Shown one piece after another: positions 9,084 to 18,994 of a stretch of 64,000 nucleotides of DNA. The notes beneath the pieces are model-generated. The model saw nothing but the letters and a program-made list of their open reading frames with translations. It did no database searches and had not been told where the DNA came from. How positions within the stretch are numbered: position 1 is the stretch's first letter; the number at the start of each line of letters is the position of its first letter. The stretch lies in NCBI GenBank assembly GCA_035628645.1, contig DASPJL010000159.1, positions 8,450 to 72,449 on the forward strand, read 5' to 3'. The DNA is from DASPJL01 sp035628645. GTDB taxonomy: Bacteria > Bacteroidota > Bacteroidia > Cytophagales > Cyclobacteriaceae. The position numbers and the translations under genes are program-made.

Positions 9084-12000
9084 ATGAAATCCTTAATTAC
9101 ACAATCCATCTATTTCCTTATTCAACTGTTTCCCTTTATTGCCTTTGCCCAAAGGGAATCGTTTCGTCTGGAAAGTTATACCACTGAAGAAGGTCTTTCT
9201 CATAATTATGTTAACTGTATAACTCAGGATGCTTCCGGATTCATCTGAACTGGAACCCACAATGGGTTAAACCGTTTCGACGGGCATAATTTTAAATCCT
9301 ACTATAATGACCCTAAGGACACATTCCAATTGTCGTCCGTGGAAATCGTATGCCTGCTGCCTGACAAAATAGGTAACCTGTGGGTAGGAACATTACGGGG
9401 CCTGGAAAAATATGATAAGGAGACGGACAGTTTTGTTCATTTCTCCAATTATCCTGCATATAAAGCACTTGAAGGCGTTCAGATAAAGTCATTATTAGAA
9501 GATACCAAGGGCAATATATGGATAGGAACCTATGGAAAAGGGCTTTACAAGCTGAATCCTGGTACGAAAAAGTTGACGGAGTACCGATCAAGTTCCGGAA
9601 ATCAGAACTCGTTATCCAGCGATTTCATTAATGTACTTTATCAGGAAAATCAAGAGGAATTGTGGATAGGAACCTGGCAAGGCGGAGCGGATAAACTTCA
9701 TATCGTTTCAGGAAACATTGAACATTACCAGTCAATAAAAGGCCATATAAGCAATGCAGGGGTGACCATAAATTCTATCACCGCTGATAAAAAAGGAAAT
9801 ATTCTTTTTGGAACATGGGGTGTTGGAATATGCATCTTCAACGAAGAAACAAAAGAAATGGAAAAATACAACCCTTTACCAGAAAAGAAAGAACTGCTGG
9901 ATAATACCACGGTCATATCGGTTTATGAGGATAAGGATGAAATATTGTGGGCCACTACTTTTAATAAAGGCATCGTGGCTTATGACCGGCAAAATGACAC
10001 GGTCTTAAACTTCAGAAGCGAATTACCAGAGCCGTTTTTTATAAAAAGCAATATTACCTGGGATATTTTTGAAGACAAATATGGGGTGATATGGCTCAGT
10101 ACTTATGGAGGTGGTATTATCAAGATCAAAAAAAACAATAACAACTTCAAACATATAATTGCCCGGTCAGGCAATCATCCAAATTCGTTTATCAGCACCA
10201 TTTTTCAAACCCATGACAATAAAATATGGGTGGGAACAACGGAAAAAGGATTAAATCTCTTAAACACCACAACCTATTCCATACGCGAAGTTCTTCTCAA
10301 AGACAGCATTTTTGACTATACCGTTTCCTGTATGGCCGAGGACAAGGAGAAAAATTTATGGCTGGGGACCACGCGAGGACTGGTAAAATATAATCCTGTC
10401 AATAAATCCCTTTCTTATATTGACCCTTCTACTTTGGTTCGGGACAGCGCTTCCACTTTGAAAGAGCTGGGCATTCTTTCTATCTGCATAGACAACGAAG
10501 GCTGGATATGGATGGGCACATTTGAGGAAGGCCTATACCGGTACAATCCTGAAACAGGCGTCTGCTTTCATTATAAACACGATGAAAACAACTCAAACAG
10601 TTTAAGTGACAATGTGATATGGACAATTTTTCAGGACCACAGGAAAAACATCTGGTTTGGTACCAGGAACATCTTAAATCGCTTTGATAAGGAGAAAGAA
10701 ATTTTCATACACTATAAACCCAACCCTAAAGACGCCAACGCCATTTCGCATAATGTAATCTCAGATATTTATGAAGATTCTCGAAAAACATTGTGGTTTG
10801 CCACGCTCGGCGGAGGATTAAACAAATACAGGCGCGGCACGGATGATTTTGAACAAATAACGAAGGCCGATGGATTATCGGATGATAACATTGCCGCCAT
10901 TGTAGAGGATTTCAAAGGCAATTTATGGTTGAGTACTACAAAAAAAATATCCCGATACAATCTGTCAAACCACAGCATTCAAAATTATGACAAGAGCAGT
11001 GGGCTAAGCGACAATACATTTAATATAAACATAGGCTTAAGAAGCAATACCGGAGAAATATTTTTCGGGGGAAGCAATGGAATCAATGCCTTTCACCCAG
11101 ATAGCATAAAAGATTTTATGGCTACTCCGGAGGTGGTATTAACAGATTTTAAAAGGTTCAACAAGTCTGTTTCTTCCAGAGAAAAAGTTGATGGCAGAAT
11201 TCTGCTAAAAAAGGAAATCAATGAATTGGATAAACTTGTCCTAAGTTACAGTGATTATGTAATTTCTTTTGAATTTTCAGTGTTGGATTATGCCTATCCA
11301 GAAACTAATAAATATGCTTATAAATTGGAGGGATTTGACGAAGAATGGGTGTATACGGATGCTAAAAGGCGTTATGCCTATTACACCAACCTTCCTCCGG
11401 GAGAATATACATTAAGGGTGAAAGCCACCAACCATACCGGAATTTGGAATAATAATGAAAAGAAAATTGACCTGATCATCACTCCTCCCTTCTGGCAAAC
11501 TATTTGGTTTAGAGCGGCTGTCATCCTTCTTTGTGTCCTTGCAATAAATATTTTCATTCGCCTGAGAATAAGGAATCTGAAGAATCAGCGAAAGATATTA
11601 AAAAAGATTGTTTATAAAAAAACCCAGGAAATACGGTCAAAAAACACGGTTCTAGAAAAAAACAATGAAAAATTGAGCAAACAAAAAGAAGAGATCCTGG
11701 CGCAGAAAAATGAGATCCTTGAAATGAGCTTGAAAGTACGGGAAGCAGATGAGAAGAAAATGAAGTTTTTTGCCAACATTTCACATGAATTCCGCACACC
11801 TCTCACCTTAATACTTGGACCAGCCGAAAACCTTGTCGGGAAAAATGCTGATCATGAGATAAAAGACCAATTAAAAATTATCTATAAAAATGCACATCAG
11901 CTATTGCATATGGTAAATACGCTGATGGACTTTCAGAAACTGGACAATGACCGTTTGACGCTGCAATTAATAAAAAAGGAAATCATAGAATTTGTTAGAG

Positions 12001-13295
12001 ATCTGGTAAACGGATTTAAAGAATTGGCAGAAACAAAGCAGATCAACCTACTTCTTTCTTATTCTCCTGAGGAGTTTGTCACCTGGTTTGATCCATATAA
12101 AATACAGATCATTCTTTACAACCTTATTTCCAATGCTTTTAAATTTACACAGGAAAACGGGACGATAAAGATCACACTCGGGGTGGATGAAACAAATCGT
12201 CAACTGAAGTTTATTGTAGCCGACAATGGAATAGGCATTGATCCCAAAAAGACATCCAAGATTTTTGACCGGTATTATCAGATAGAAAACCGCTCCTCAT
12301 ACAAAGGAACAGGGCTTGGACTTGCCCATACCAAGGAATTGGTTGATCTTATGGAGGGAAAAATTGAGGTAACAAGTATTCCTGAACAAGGAACCACTTT
12401 TACTATTTGTATCCCGCTGCTAGAAGAGGGCCAAATTAAGGAAAATGAAAAGCTTGTGGTACTTTCAGAAAGTCACCTTCCTTTAAATACTGAACTTTTT
12501 AAAGGATTGATTCCAACCGAAAATGCCGTGCAATCCGACAATGGAAACAAGACTGCGATATTAATTATAGATGATAACGAGGATTTAAGAAGCTATATCA
12601 GAAGCTGCCTTTTTGAAAAATACAACATTTACGAAGCTTGTAATGGAAATGAAGGTCTGTTAATGGCAAAAGAAAAATTGCCTAAATTAATTATCAGCGA
12701 TTTAATGATGCCTGAAATGGATGGAATGGAGTTTTGCAAACGCGTCAAAACCGATATAAATATAAGTCACATTCCAGTTGTTCTGCTTACGGCAAAAACA
12801 GACAAAGCATCACAAATAGAAGGCTATGAAACCGGAGCAGATGATTATATAACAAAGCCATTCAACAAGGACCTGCTAATGGCCAGAATTGAAAACCTGA
12901 TCCAAAGCCGGGAAAAATTAAGAAGGAGTTATAAAAGCAAATTAGATCTGAATCCCACAGAAATTTTAATAACTTCGGTAGATGAAAAATTCTTGCAAAA
13001 TGCGCTTTCCATTGTGGAACAACATATCGCTGATGCTGAATTTGGAACATCCGCCCTCGTTCATGAACTGGGCATGAGCCGAACATTGGTCCACATGAAA
13101 TTTAAGGAGCTTACAGATCTTTCTACTGGTGAATTCATAAAAATTACAAGACTTAAAAGGGCTGCGCAACTATTGAAGGAAAAAAAGCACCGCGTTTCCG
13201 ATGTTTGTTATTTGGTAGGTTTTACGGACCCTCATTATTTTAGTAAATCATTTAAAAGCGTTTATGGGGTTTCACCGTCCAATTTTACCGGGTAA
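9084..13295 (+). pseudogene. Hybrid two-component sensor/regulator (HTCS) with one in-frame TGA
   Basis: A hybrid two-component system protein that would sense a periplasmic carbohydrate and activate its utilisation genes. From ATG 9084 there is a signal peptide (ends AFAQ), then the first propeller repeat, then TGA at 9246-9248, and the same frame continues to 13295. The repeat reads GFI-stop-TGTHNGLNRF where the family has W, so TGG has become TGA. After this come further propeller repeats (several with IWIGT-like motifs), a Y_Y_Y domain and a membrane helix near 11510-11555. Next are HisKA (HEFRTPLTLIL), HATPase (NLISNAFKFT, GTGLGLAHTKEL), a receiver (IIDDNEDLRSYI; ISDLMMPEMDG) and a C-terminal AraC helix-turn-helix. 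No other lesion is visible over 4 kb. Downstream translation from TTG 9330 would lack a signal peptide. Confidence 0.88.
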
Positions 13296-13423
13296 TAAAG
13301 ACCTAAGAATAATAGTACAATAAATGAAAAGAACATTTATATTTAAACGGTACAGCGCCTTCGTATTTTCCAGGGGTTTTACTATTTTGAAAATCTTTTA
13401 TTAAAAAGTGATTAAACTTATCC

Positions 13424-14431
13424 ATGATGAATAAATATTTAATTGTTTTATTGCTGGCTTCCGGACTTACGGCTTGTAATAAAAAAGAATCGGAAAAGAC
13501 CGCAGAATCGCCACAGGAAACACAAAAAGCTATACCTGCCTTTGAGGAGGAAATGGCGGACGTTAAAGTCAAAGACCTTCCGCTGAAAACAAAAGAAGAC
13601 ACCATCAGTTATGCTTTGGGTGTAGCTTGGTCAAATGGCATTGCAAAGATTGGATTGTATAAGGTATCCTATGCCTTTTATTTGGGCGCACATGATTTTA
13701 TGGTCAATAATCCGACTTTTACCAATGCACAACAAGCAGGCGAGCGACTGGATCAGGAAATACCTGCGCTGAAAGGTGACTCACTTCCACCAATGGATCC
13801 TGATCAAATGCTGAAAGAAATAAAATTGAGTTCCAAATACGATACCCTCAGCTATCAGTTGGCTTATTCGTGGACAAGAGGCGCCCGACAATATGGAATT
13901 GAAAAAATAACCCCTACTTTATTACTTGGATTAACCAAAGGCATTCAAGGGGACACTTCTCTTTTTGATTATAATAAGGCGGATAAATATTTAAGAGGAC
14001 AAGTGGAGAGAAAACGGGAAAATATGTTTGCCGACATCAAAATCAAAAATGAACAATGGCTTGTCCAAAATAAAAATAAAGAAGGCGTAGTCTCCTTGCC
14101 AAGTGGTGTACAATATAAAATCCTGAGCAAAGGGAATGGTAAATCACCCAGTGGAATGGACGTAGTAGAGGCACATTATGTAGGCCGACTTATTGATAAT
14201 AGGAAATTTGAGAGCTCCTATGATAATGGCCAGCCTTTAAAATTTATGCCATCAGGAGTAATCAAAGGTTGGCGGGAAGTCTTGCCCTTAATGAAGGAAG
14301 GAGACAAATGGGAATTATATATTCCTTATGATCTTGGCTATGGGTCCGGAGGAATTAAAGACAAAGTACCTCCTTTTGCTACCTTAATCTATGAATTTGA
14401 ATTATTGAAGGTGGAAAGCAATCCTATTTAA
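13424..14431 (+). CDS. FKBP-type peptidyl-prolyl isomerase lipoprotein
   Basis: A 335-residue lipoprotein that would catalyse proline cis-trans isomerisation during folding of envelope proteins. The signal peptide ends in a lipobox (LTAC, Cys18). Two FKBP N-terminal-type helical repeats follow at about 50-105 (DTISYALGVAWSNGI) and 135-190 (DTLSYQLAYSWTRGA). The isomerase domain occupies about 220-332 (YKILSKGNGKSP, GVIKGWREVLPLMKEG, PYDLGYGSGG). The duplicated dimerisation part resembles FkpA/Mip-like proteins. It follows the hybrid regulator by about 130 bases and is followed by an inverted repeat. Confidence 0.92.
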   Translation: MMNKYLIVLLLASGLTACNKKESEKTAESPQETQKAIPAFEEEMADVKVKDLPLKTKEDTISYALGVAWSNGIAKIGLYKVSYAFYLGAHDFMVNNPTFTNAQQAGERLDQEIPALKGDSLPPMDPDQMLKEIKLSSKYDTLSYQLAYSWTRGARQYGIEKITPTLLLGLTKGIQGDTSLFDYNKADKYLRGQVERKRENMFADIKIKNEQWLVQNKNKEGVVSLPSGVQYKILSKGNGKSPSGMDVVEAHYVGRLIDNRKFESSYDNGQPLKFMPSGVIKGWREVLPLMKEGDKWELYIPYDLGYGSGGIKDKVPPFATLIYEFELLKVESNPI

Positions 14432-14447
14432 AGGAAAAACAAAAACT

Positions 14448-14487
14448 GGGTTAAACCTTTGGATTTATAAATCTGTGGGTTTAACCC
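14448..14487 (+). terminator. Inverted repeat after the FKBP gene
   Basis: GGGTTAAACC (14448-14457) pairs with GGTTTAACCC (14478-14487). The 20-base loop itself contains the palindrome GATTTATAAATC. There is no T-run after it, so termination is possible but unproven. Confidence 0.45.
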
Positions 14488-14783
14488 CAAATATAATTAT
14501 TCAACTCATATGCCTACCGTTAGGAGAAAAGAACCCCATCCTTCTAAAGACAATTAAAAAAATATTCTTGATAATAATCTTATCTCTCAGCAAATTTCCT
14601 CATTTACCACCAGGAACATTACATTGCAAATTCCTTAACATCACCCATCATTTTTATCCCTAAATCACCCTTTTCCCTCTCTTTTGAACATTATTACCCT
14701 GGAATTTGAACAAAACTACCCGGTCTTTCCCTCCTTCTAATTCTAACTTTGGTTATTCATTAATTAACCCTAAATCATTATTT

Positions 14784-16241
14784 ATGAAAAAAGTAAGTTT
14801 TACTATTTTTAAATGCATCATTATTCTCTTAATGATGACACCTTTTAATTCACTAAAAGCTCAGACCTATAATTTAGTATGGTCAGATGAATTTAATGGA
14901 AGTTCTGTAAATACCTCCAATTGGAATTTTGAAACAGGCGGAAGTGGCTGGGGTAACAACGAATTACAATATTACCGTGCTGAAAATGCTACCGTAAGCG
15001 GAGGTTTTTTAACAATTACTGCGAAAAGGGAAAGCTTTGGCGGCAGAAACTACACTTCAGCTAGGATGACTACAGCAGGAAAAAGAACCTTTACCTATGG
15101 CAAAATGGAGGCAAGACTTCAAATACCTATGGGTTCAGGACTATGGCCAGCTTTCTGGATGTTGGGGTCAAGTATCGGATCTGGTACCGGTTGGCCTCAT
15201 TGTGGTGAAATCGACATCATGGAGCATATCAATACTGAAAACCAGACTCATGGAACTATTCACTGGCAAGGACCTAATGGCTACTCTAATTACGGGGGTG
15301 CTGTAAGTACAAATCCGGCTAATTTTCATGTCTATTCAGTAGAATGGACTCCATCAGAGATTAAATGGCTCCTTGACGGCGCTCAATATCATGTGGCTAA
15401 TATTCAAAATGGAATAAACAGCACACAGGAGTTTCACAGCCCCTTTTTCTTCCTTCTCAATCTTGCCGTAGGAGGTAACTGGCCAGGATTTAATATCGAT
15501 GAAAGCAAACTCCCAGCAAGGTATGTCGTGGATTATGTAAGAGCCTATCAATTAGGAACCACCCCTCCTCCAACTGGCGCTCCGATCGGACAAACCATCT
15601 GGTTGAGAGGATCAAACAATCAGTATGTCAGCAGTGAAAACGGCGCTTCTCCGATGTATTGTAACAGAGCTTCTGTTCAAGCCTGGGAGAAATTTGTAGT
15701 AGTGGATGCAGGAGGTGGAAAAATCGCACTGAGAAGCACCAACAAATATGTTTCATCAGAAAACGGTACTGCGCCGATAAATTGCAACAGAACATCCATT
15801 GGCGACTGGGAGAAGTTTGACTGGGTAGGACAGGGATCAGGTTTAGTTGCTTTGAGAGGCAACAACGGCAGATATATTTCTTCTGAAAACGGTACTGCTG
15901 CCATGACTTGTAACAGAACGGCTATCGGAGGCTGGGAAGTATTCTCTTATGCTACCACCAGCGCTGCAAGATTGGGTCTGCCTGAAGTAACTTTGAATTC
16001 TGATGAAGTGAGTTTTTATCCTAACCCCACTATCAATAAAATAACTTACAAACTTCCAGCCGGCACAAAACATCATTCCATCTCTGTGAAAGACGCGCAA
16101 GGAAAGAAAATCACTAATCTTTCTTTTGACAACGTTGGCGTTGAAAATACCATTGACGTTTCGGCCTGGAAAAGTGGAATTTATATTTTAAATATTTCAG
16201 ACGGAGCTTTCAGCAAAACCTTGAAAGTGCAAAAACAATAA
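14784..16241 (+). CDS. Secreted GH16 beta-glucanase with fascin-like repeats and T9SS sorting domain
   Basis: A 485-residue endo-beta-1,3(4)-glucanase-type enzyme, expected on the surface or secreted. Start is ATG 14784 (MKKVSF), giving a signal peptide ending LKAQ. The GH16 domain spans about 27-257 and contains GEIDIMEH at 141-148, with E142 as nucleophile and E147 as acid/base. After a PPPTG linker, three near-identical 40-residue repeats (KYVSSENG, CNR, GWEKF) form a fascin-like beta-trefoil at about 268-392. That type of module often binds carbohydrate. The C-terminus (about 408-485, FYPNP to TLKVQKQ) is a type A T9SS sorting domain. The trefoil and tail closely match those of the chitinase at 18995, which points to module exchange. 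Confidence 0.94.
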   Translation: MKKVSFTIFKCIIILLMMTPFNSLKAQTYNLVWSDEFNGSSVNTSNWNFETGGSGWGNNELQYYRAENATVSGGFLTITAKRESFGGRNYTSARMTTAGKRTFTYGKMEARLQIPMGSGLWPAFWMLGSSIGSGTGWPHCGEIDIMEHINTENQTHGTIHWQGPNGYSNYGGAVSTNPANFHVYSVEWTPSEIKWLLDGAQYHVANIQNGINSTQEFHSPFFFLLNLAVGGNWPGFNIDESKLPARYVVDYVRAYQLGTTPPPTGAPIGQTIWLRGSNNQYVSSENGASPMYCNRASVQAWEKFVVVDAGGGKIALRSTNKYVSSENGTAPINCNRTSIGDWEKFDWVGQGSGLVALRGNNGRYISSENGTAAMTCNRTAIGGWEVFSYATTSAARLGLPEVTLNSDEVSFYPNPTINKITYKLPAGTKHHSISVKDAQGKKITNLSFDNVGVENTIDVSAWKSGIYILNISDGAFSKTLKVQKQ

Positions 16242-16298
16242 CTTTAAACTCCTATTTTGGATACACAAGAGTATCTAAAAACAAAATTTACAACTCAA

Positions 16299-16327
16299 GG
16301 CCCCGGAGAATTTCGGGGCCTGTTGTT
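16299..16327 (+). terminator. Rho-independent terminator of the GH16 gene
   Basis: GGCCCCG, an 8-base loop, then CGGGGCC (16299-16320), followed by a T-rich TGTTGTTGTT. A second GC-rich hairpin with the same core follows the chitinase gene. Confidence 0.85.
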
Positions 16328-16502
16328 GTTAATTGAAGTCTTATTCGTAAATTATCGGTTATCAAAAATCAAGCTCGGAGCTTTTAAAAATAAATATTTG
16401 TAATCCAAATAGATGTCACATTTTATCTCATTTTATGTTGTATTTTAATCCCTACATTTTCAAATTTACATTTCCTGAGAATACTTCATTACAGAAACAA
16501 TT

Positions 16503-18386
16503 ATGAAGTCAAGGCTGCTCTTTTTGCTTTTTATGGCCCTTTTTTCGATCAAAGGGTTTTCATCTGATGTAGTTGAAATAAGCGAATACTGGGATAATCA
16601 TATGTTTCTATATGAAGAACTGGAGTACCTCGTAGATGAAAATTATTCAATTTCAGAAGTTTCGGGCGATGAACTTTCCAAAAAGTTTATACCTAATAAA
16701 CTCTTTGCTCCCCACAATTTTAATAACAAAAAAGCTTACTGGATAAGAATCAGAATTAGAGGAAATCCGGCATCGGATAAGAAATGGATCCTGGAATTCT
16801 ACGATCAGACTACAGATATTATTGAAGCATTTATGCCTGATGGAAAAGGGGGATTTATCAAAAAAGTTTCAGGCGATAGTTTACTTTTTAAAGAAAGAAG
16901 GTTCAAACACAAAAATTTTGAATTTGATATTGAAAACAAAACGGATAAGGTTGAAGACTACTACTTTAAAATCAGGTCGTTTAATAATGTCAATATTCTC
17001 ATCGTTCTCAGGTCGTTGGACTACTTCATTTACTATGCTTTGAATGAATACTTTCTTTATGGATTGTTCTACGGAATGATCCTGGCCATTATTGTTTACA
17101 ATTTTCTAATGTACCTGGCTATAAAGGAATCCCCGTATATTTTCTATGTTGTTTATCTATTTAGTGTAGGCATTTATTTTATGTGTCTGGATGGAATTGC
17201 CTATCAATACTTGTGGCCCAACGCCCCTCAATGGAACCAGATCGCCTATGGTGTTGCCTTGTTTTCTTTGGTCGTTTGTTCTTTGCTTTTTACGAAAGCC
17301 TTTTTACACACCAAATCAAAGTTTCCGATTCTAAACAGAATTATCAATGCTACCATCATAATCAGAGCCATAATATTCCTTATCGTTTTATGCTTTTTCC
17401 CTAAACTTTTTGCCCATAGGTGGATAGATCTTTTCCCTATTTCAATCACTTTTTTATCCGGTTTGTATGCTTTTATTAAGGGCTATAAGCCCGCAAGATT
17501 TTTTGTTACAGCTTATTTTTTGCTGCTTTTGGGCTTTTTGGTGAGGATTTTACTAAACCTGGATCTAAACTTCTTTCCATCCAGTATTTTCATTCACTAT
17601 AGCATTAATATGAGCTTCCTGGGAGAAATGCTTTTTTTGACTTTTGCTTTAGGGGATAAAGTAAGAATATTAAAGAACACCAGGGATAAAGCTTTAAAAA
17701 AGATAATTGCACAGCACAAGATAAACGAGAAGCTTAAGGACAAGGTAAATAAGGAATTGGAATCCGAGGTTTCCAAAAGGACAAAAGAAATTCAAGATCA
17801 AAAGATCATCATTGAAGAAGCCCATGAAAGACTCAGACAACAGGCGGAAGAAATTAAGAAGATAAATTCAATTCTTGACAAAGATAATTTTAAACTTCAG
17901 GACAGGGTCAAGGAAAAAATGCTGGAAAGAGCTACCCATAAAAGCATGGATTACAATGATTTTAGGATTATTTTTCCAAATGAACTCTCTTGCCTGAGGT
18001 ATCTGGAAAAGGAAAAATGGGAGAAGGGATTTGCCTGTAAAAAATGTAAAAATGATAAGCATACACAAGGCAAGGGGAAGTTTGACAGAAGATGTACCAG
18101 GTGTGGATATAATGAATCTCCTACGGCTTATACCATTTTCCATGGCATTAAATTCTCCCTTGAAAAAGCCTTTTATATCCTTCACCTCATCATAACAGAA
18201 CGCGACGACCTATCACTGGAAGAAGTCTCTAAAATATTGGACCTAAGAAAAAACACCTGTGGCAGTTTTAAGCGAAAAGTCATACTGACAATTAAAAAGA
18301 ACAAATGGGACAAGAGCCATTTAGAGAATTGGCAGAATGTCATTTTCTACTCGAATGAAGTTGAAAAAGAGGATTTAAAAGCTTGA
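16503..18386 (+). CDS. 7TMR-DISM membrane sensor fused to an IS1595-type zinc-ribbon DNA-binding domain
   Basis: A 627-residue membrane protein with an unusual output. There is a signal peptide (about 1-20), an extracellular 7TMR-DISMED2-like domain (about 25-165) and seven membrane helices (about 183-385). A long coiled coil follows (about 390-475). The C-terminal part (about 488-600) looks like the N-terminal zinc-ribbon/HTH of IS1595-family transposases. It starts FPNELSCLRYLEKEKW, has zinc ligands C512, C515, C531 and C534 (CKKC, CTRC), then an HTH-like stretch LSLEEVSKILDLRKNTCGSF. There is no DDE catalytic core and no kinase, cyclase or GGDEF domain. The likely role is a membrane-anchored ligand sensor acting on DNA directly, but this is inference. 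It sits between a GH16 glucanase and a GH18 chitinase. Confidence 0.85.
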   Translation: MKSRLLFLLFMALFSIKGFSSDVVEISEYWDNHMFLYEELEYLVDENYSISEVSGDELSKKFIPNKLFAPHNFNNKKAYWIRIRIRGNPASDKKWILEFYDQTTDIIEAFMPDGKGGFIKKVSGDSLLFKERRFKHKNFEFDIENKTDKVEDYYFKIRSFNNVNILIVLRSLDYFIYYALNEYFLYGLFYGMILAIIVYNFLMYLAIKESPYIFYVVYLFSVGIYFMCLDGIAYQYLWPNAPQWNQIAYGVALFSLVVCSLLFTKAFLHTKSKFPILNRIINATIIIRAIIFLIVLCFFPKLFAHRWIDLFPISITFLSGLYAFIKGYKPARFFVTAYFLLLLGFLVRILLNLDLNFFPSSIFIHYSINMSFLGEMLFLTFALGDKVRILKNTRDKALKKIIAQHKINEKLKDKVNKELESEVSKRTKEIQDQKIIIEEAHERLRQQAEEIKKINSILDKDNFKLQDRVKEKMLERATHKSMDYNDFRIIFPNELSCLRYLEKEKWEKGFACKKCKNDKHTQGKGKFDRRCTRCGYNESPTAYTIFHGIKFSLEKAFYILHLIITERDDLSLEEVSKILDLRKNTCGSFKRKVILTIKKNKWDKSHLENWQNVIFYSNEVEKEDLKA

Positions 18387-18423
18387 AATGCACGGGTGAG
18401 AATATAATGTTCCTTTATTAAAT

Positions 18424-18460
18424 AAAACCTCTAAATTTTATTTGATAAAGGTTTTTTTTT
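18424..18460 (+). terminator. Terminator-like hairpin after the 7TM sensor
   Basis: AAAACCT pairs with AGGTTTT across an 18-base loop and runs into nine to ten T residues. The stem is short and AT-rich. Confidence 0.55.
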
Positions 18461-18994
18461 GTTCCTGTCATGCCCTAAACACGAAATAGTATCCTTTTAA
18501 AAACTCGATTTTAGGATAATATTTACCCAAAAACCTACCCCACAAAAATCGCTTTCCGTAACTTTTTCAAAAATTATCACCCATTGACCAGTTAACATTA
18601 ACCCCTATGAAACACCTATACACGCTCCTGTTACAAAACCATCTTCTGAAGGTTCCGATACTTAGAAAATATTCCCCTGTTCATCTCAGCCATAAGGGAA
18701 ATCCATTTTAATAAAAGTTTACCATCAAAACTTTTTAAATAAGAAACGGGCTGATTTCTTCTTCAAATGGAAGAATGAATAACCAGTATCGACTAATAAT
18801 TGGCATGTAAAATATTACGACTTAATATCTCAGGATAAATCCAGCGATATCACTTTTAAAACTAAAAACAATAGAAATAAGATATTGATTTAACCAAGTC
18901 TCAAATGAAGTTTTGAAACTAGTTAAAATCAATCCATTCAAAGTCTAGGAGCCAAAATAGTTTAATTAATCATTATTAACCCTTTTTATTTACA
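18461..18994. other. Intergenic region upstream of the chitinase
   Basis: About 530 bases with no convincing gene. A 33-codon frame beginning ATGAAACACC at 18607 lacks support. The sequence presumably holds the chitinase promoter and leader; I saw no exact consensus promoter. The string CATGCCCTAAA near 18469 also occurs in the IS1634-like element near 21657, which may indicate an older trace of that element. Confidence 0.4.

Noticed and set aside
14475..14663. 62-codon ORF between FKBP and GH16 genes
   Set aside because: It begins inside the inverted repeat after the FKBP gene and encodes a low-complexity hydrophobic string with no family resemblance.
16503..18386. Sensor gene disrupted by a transposon at its 3' end
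   Set aside because: The zinc-ribbon region is in frame, ends in its own stop, has no inverted ends and lacks the transposase catalytic part, so a fusion is more likely than an insertion.
18607..18708. 33-codon ORF upstream of the chitinase
   Set aside because: Too short, with no family, signal or ribosome binding site evidence.
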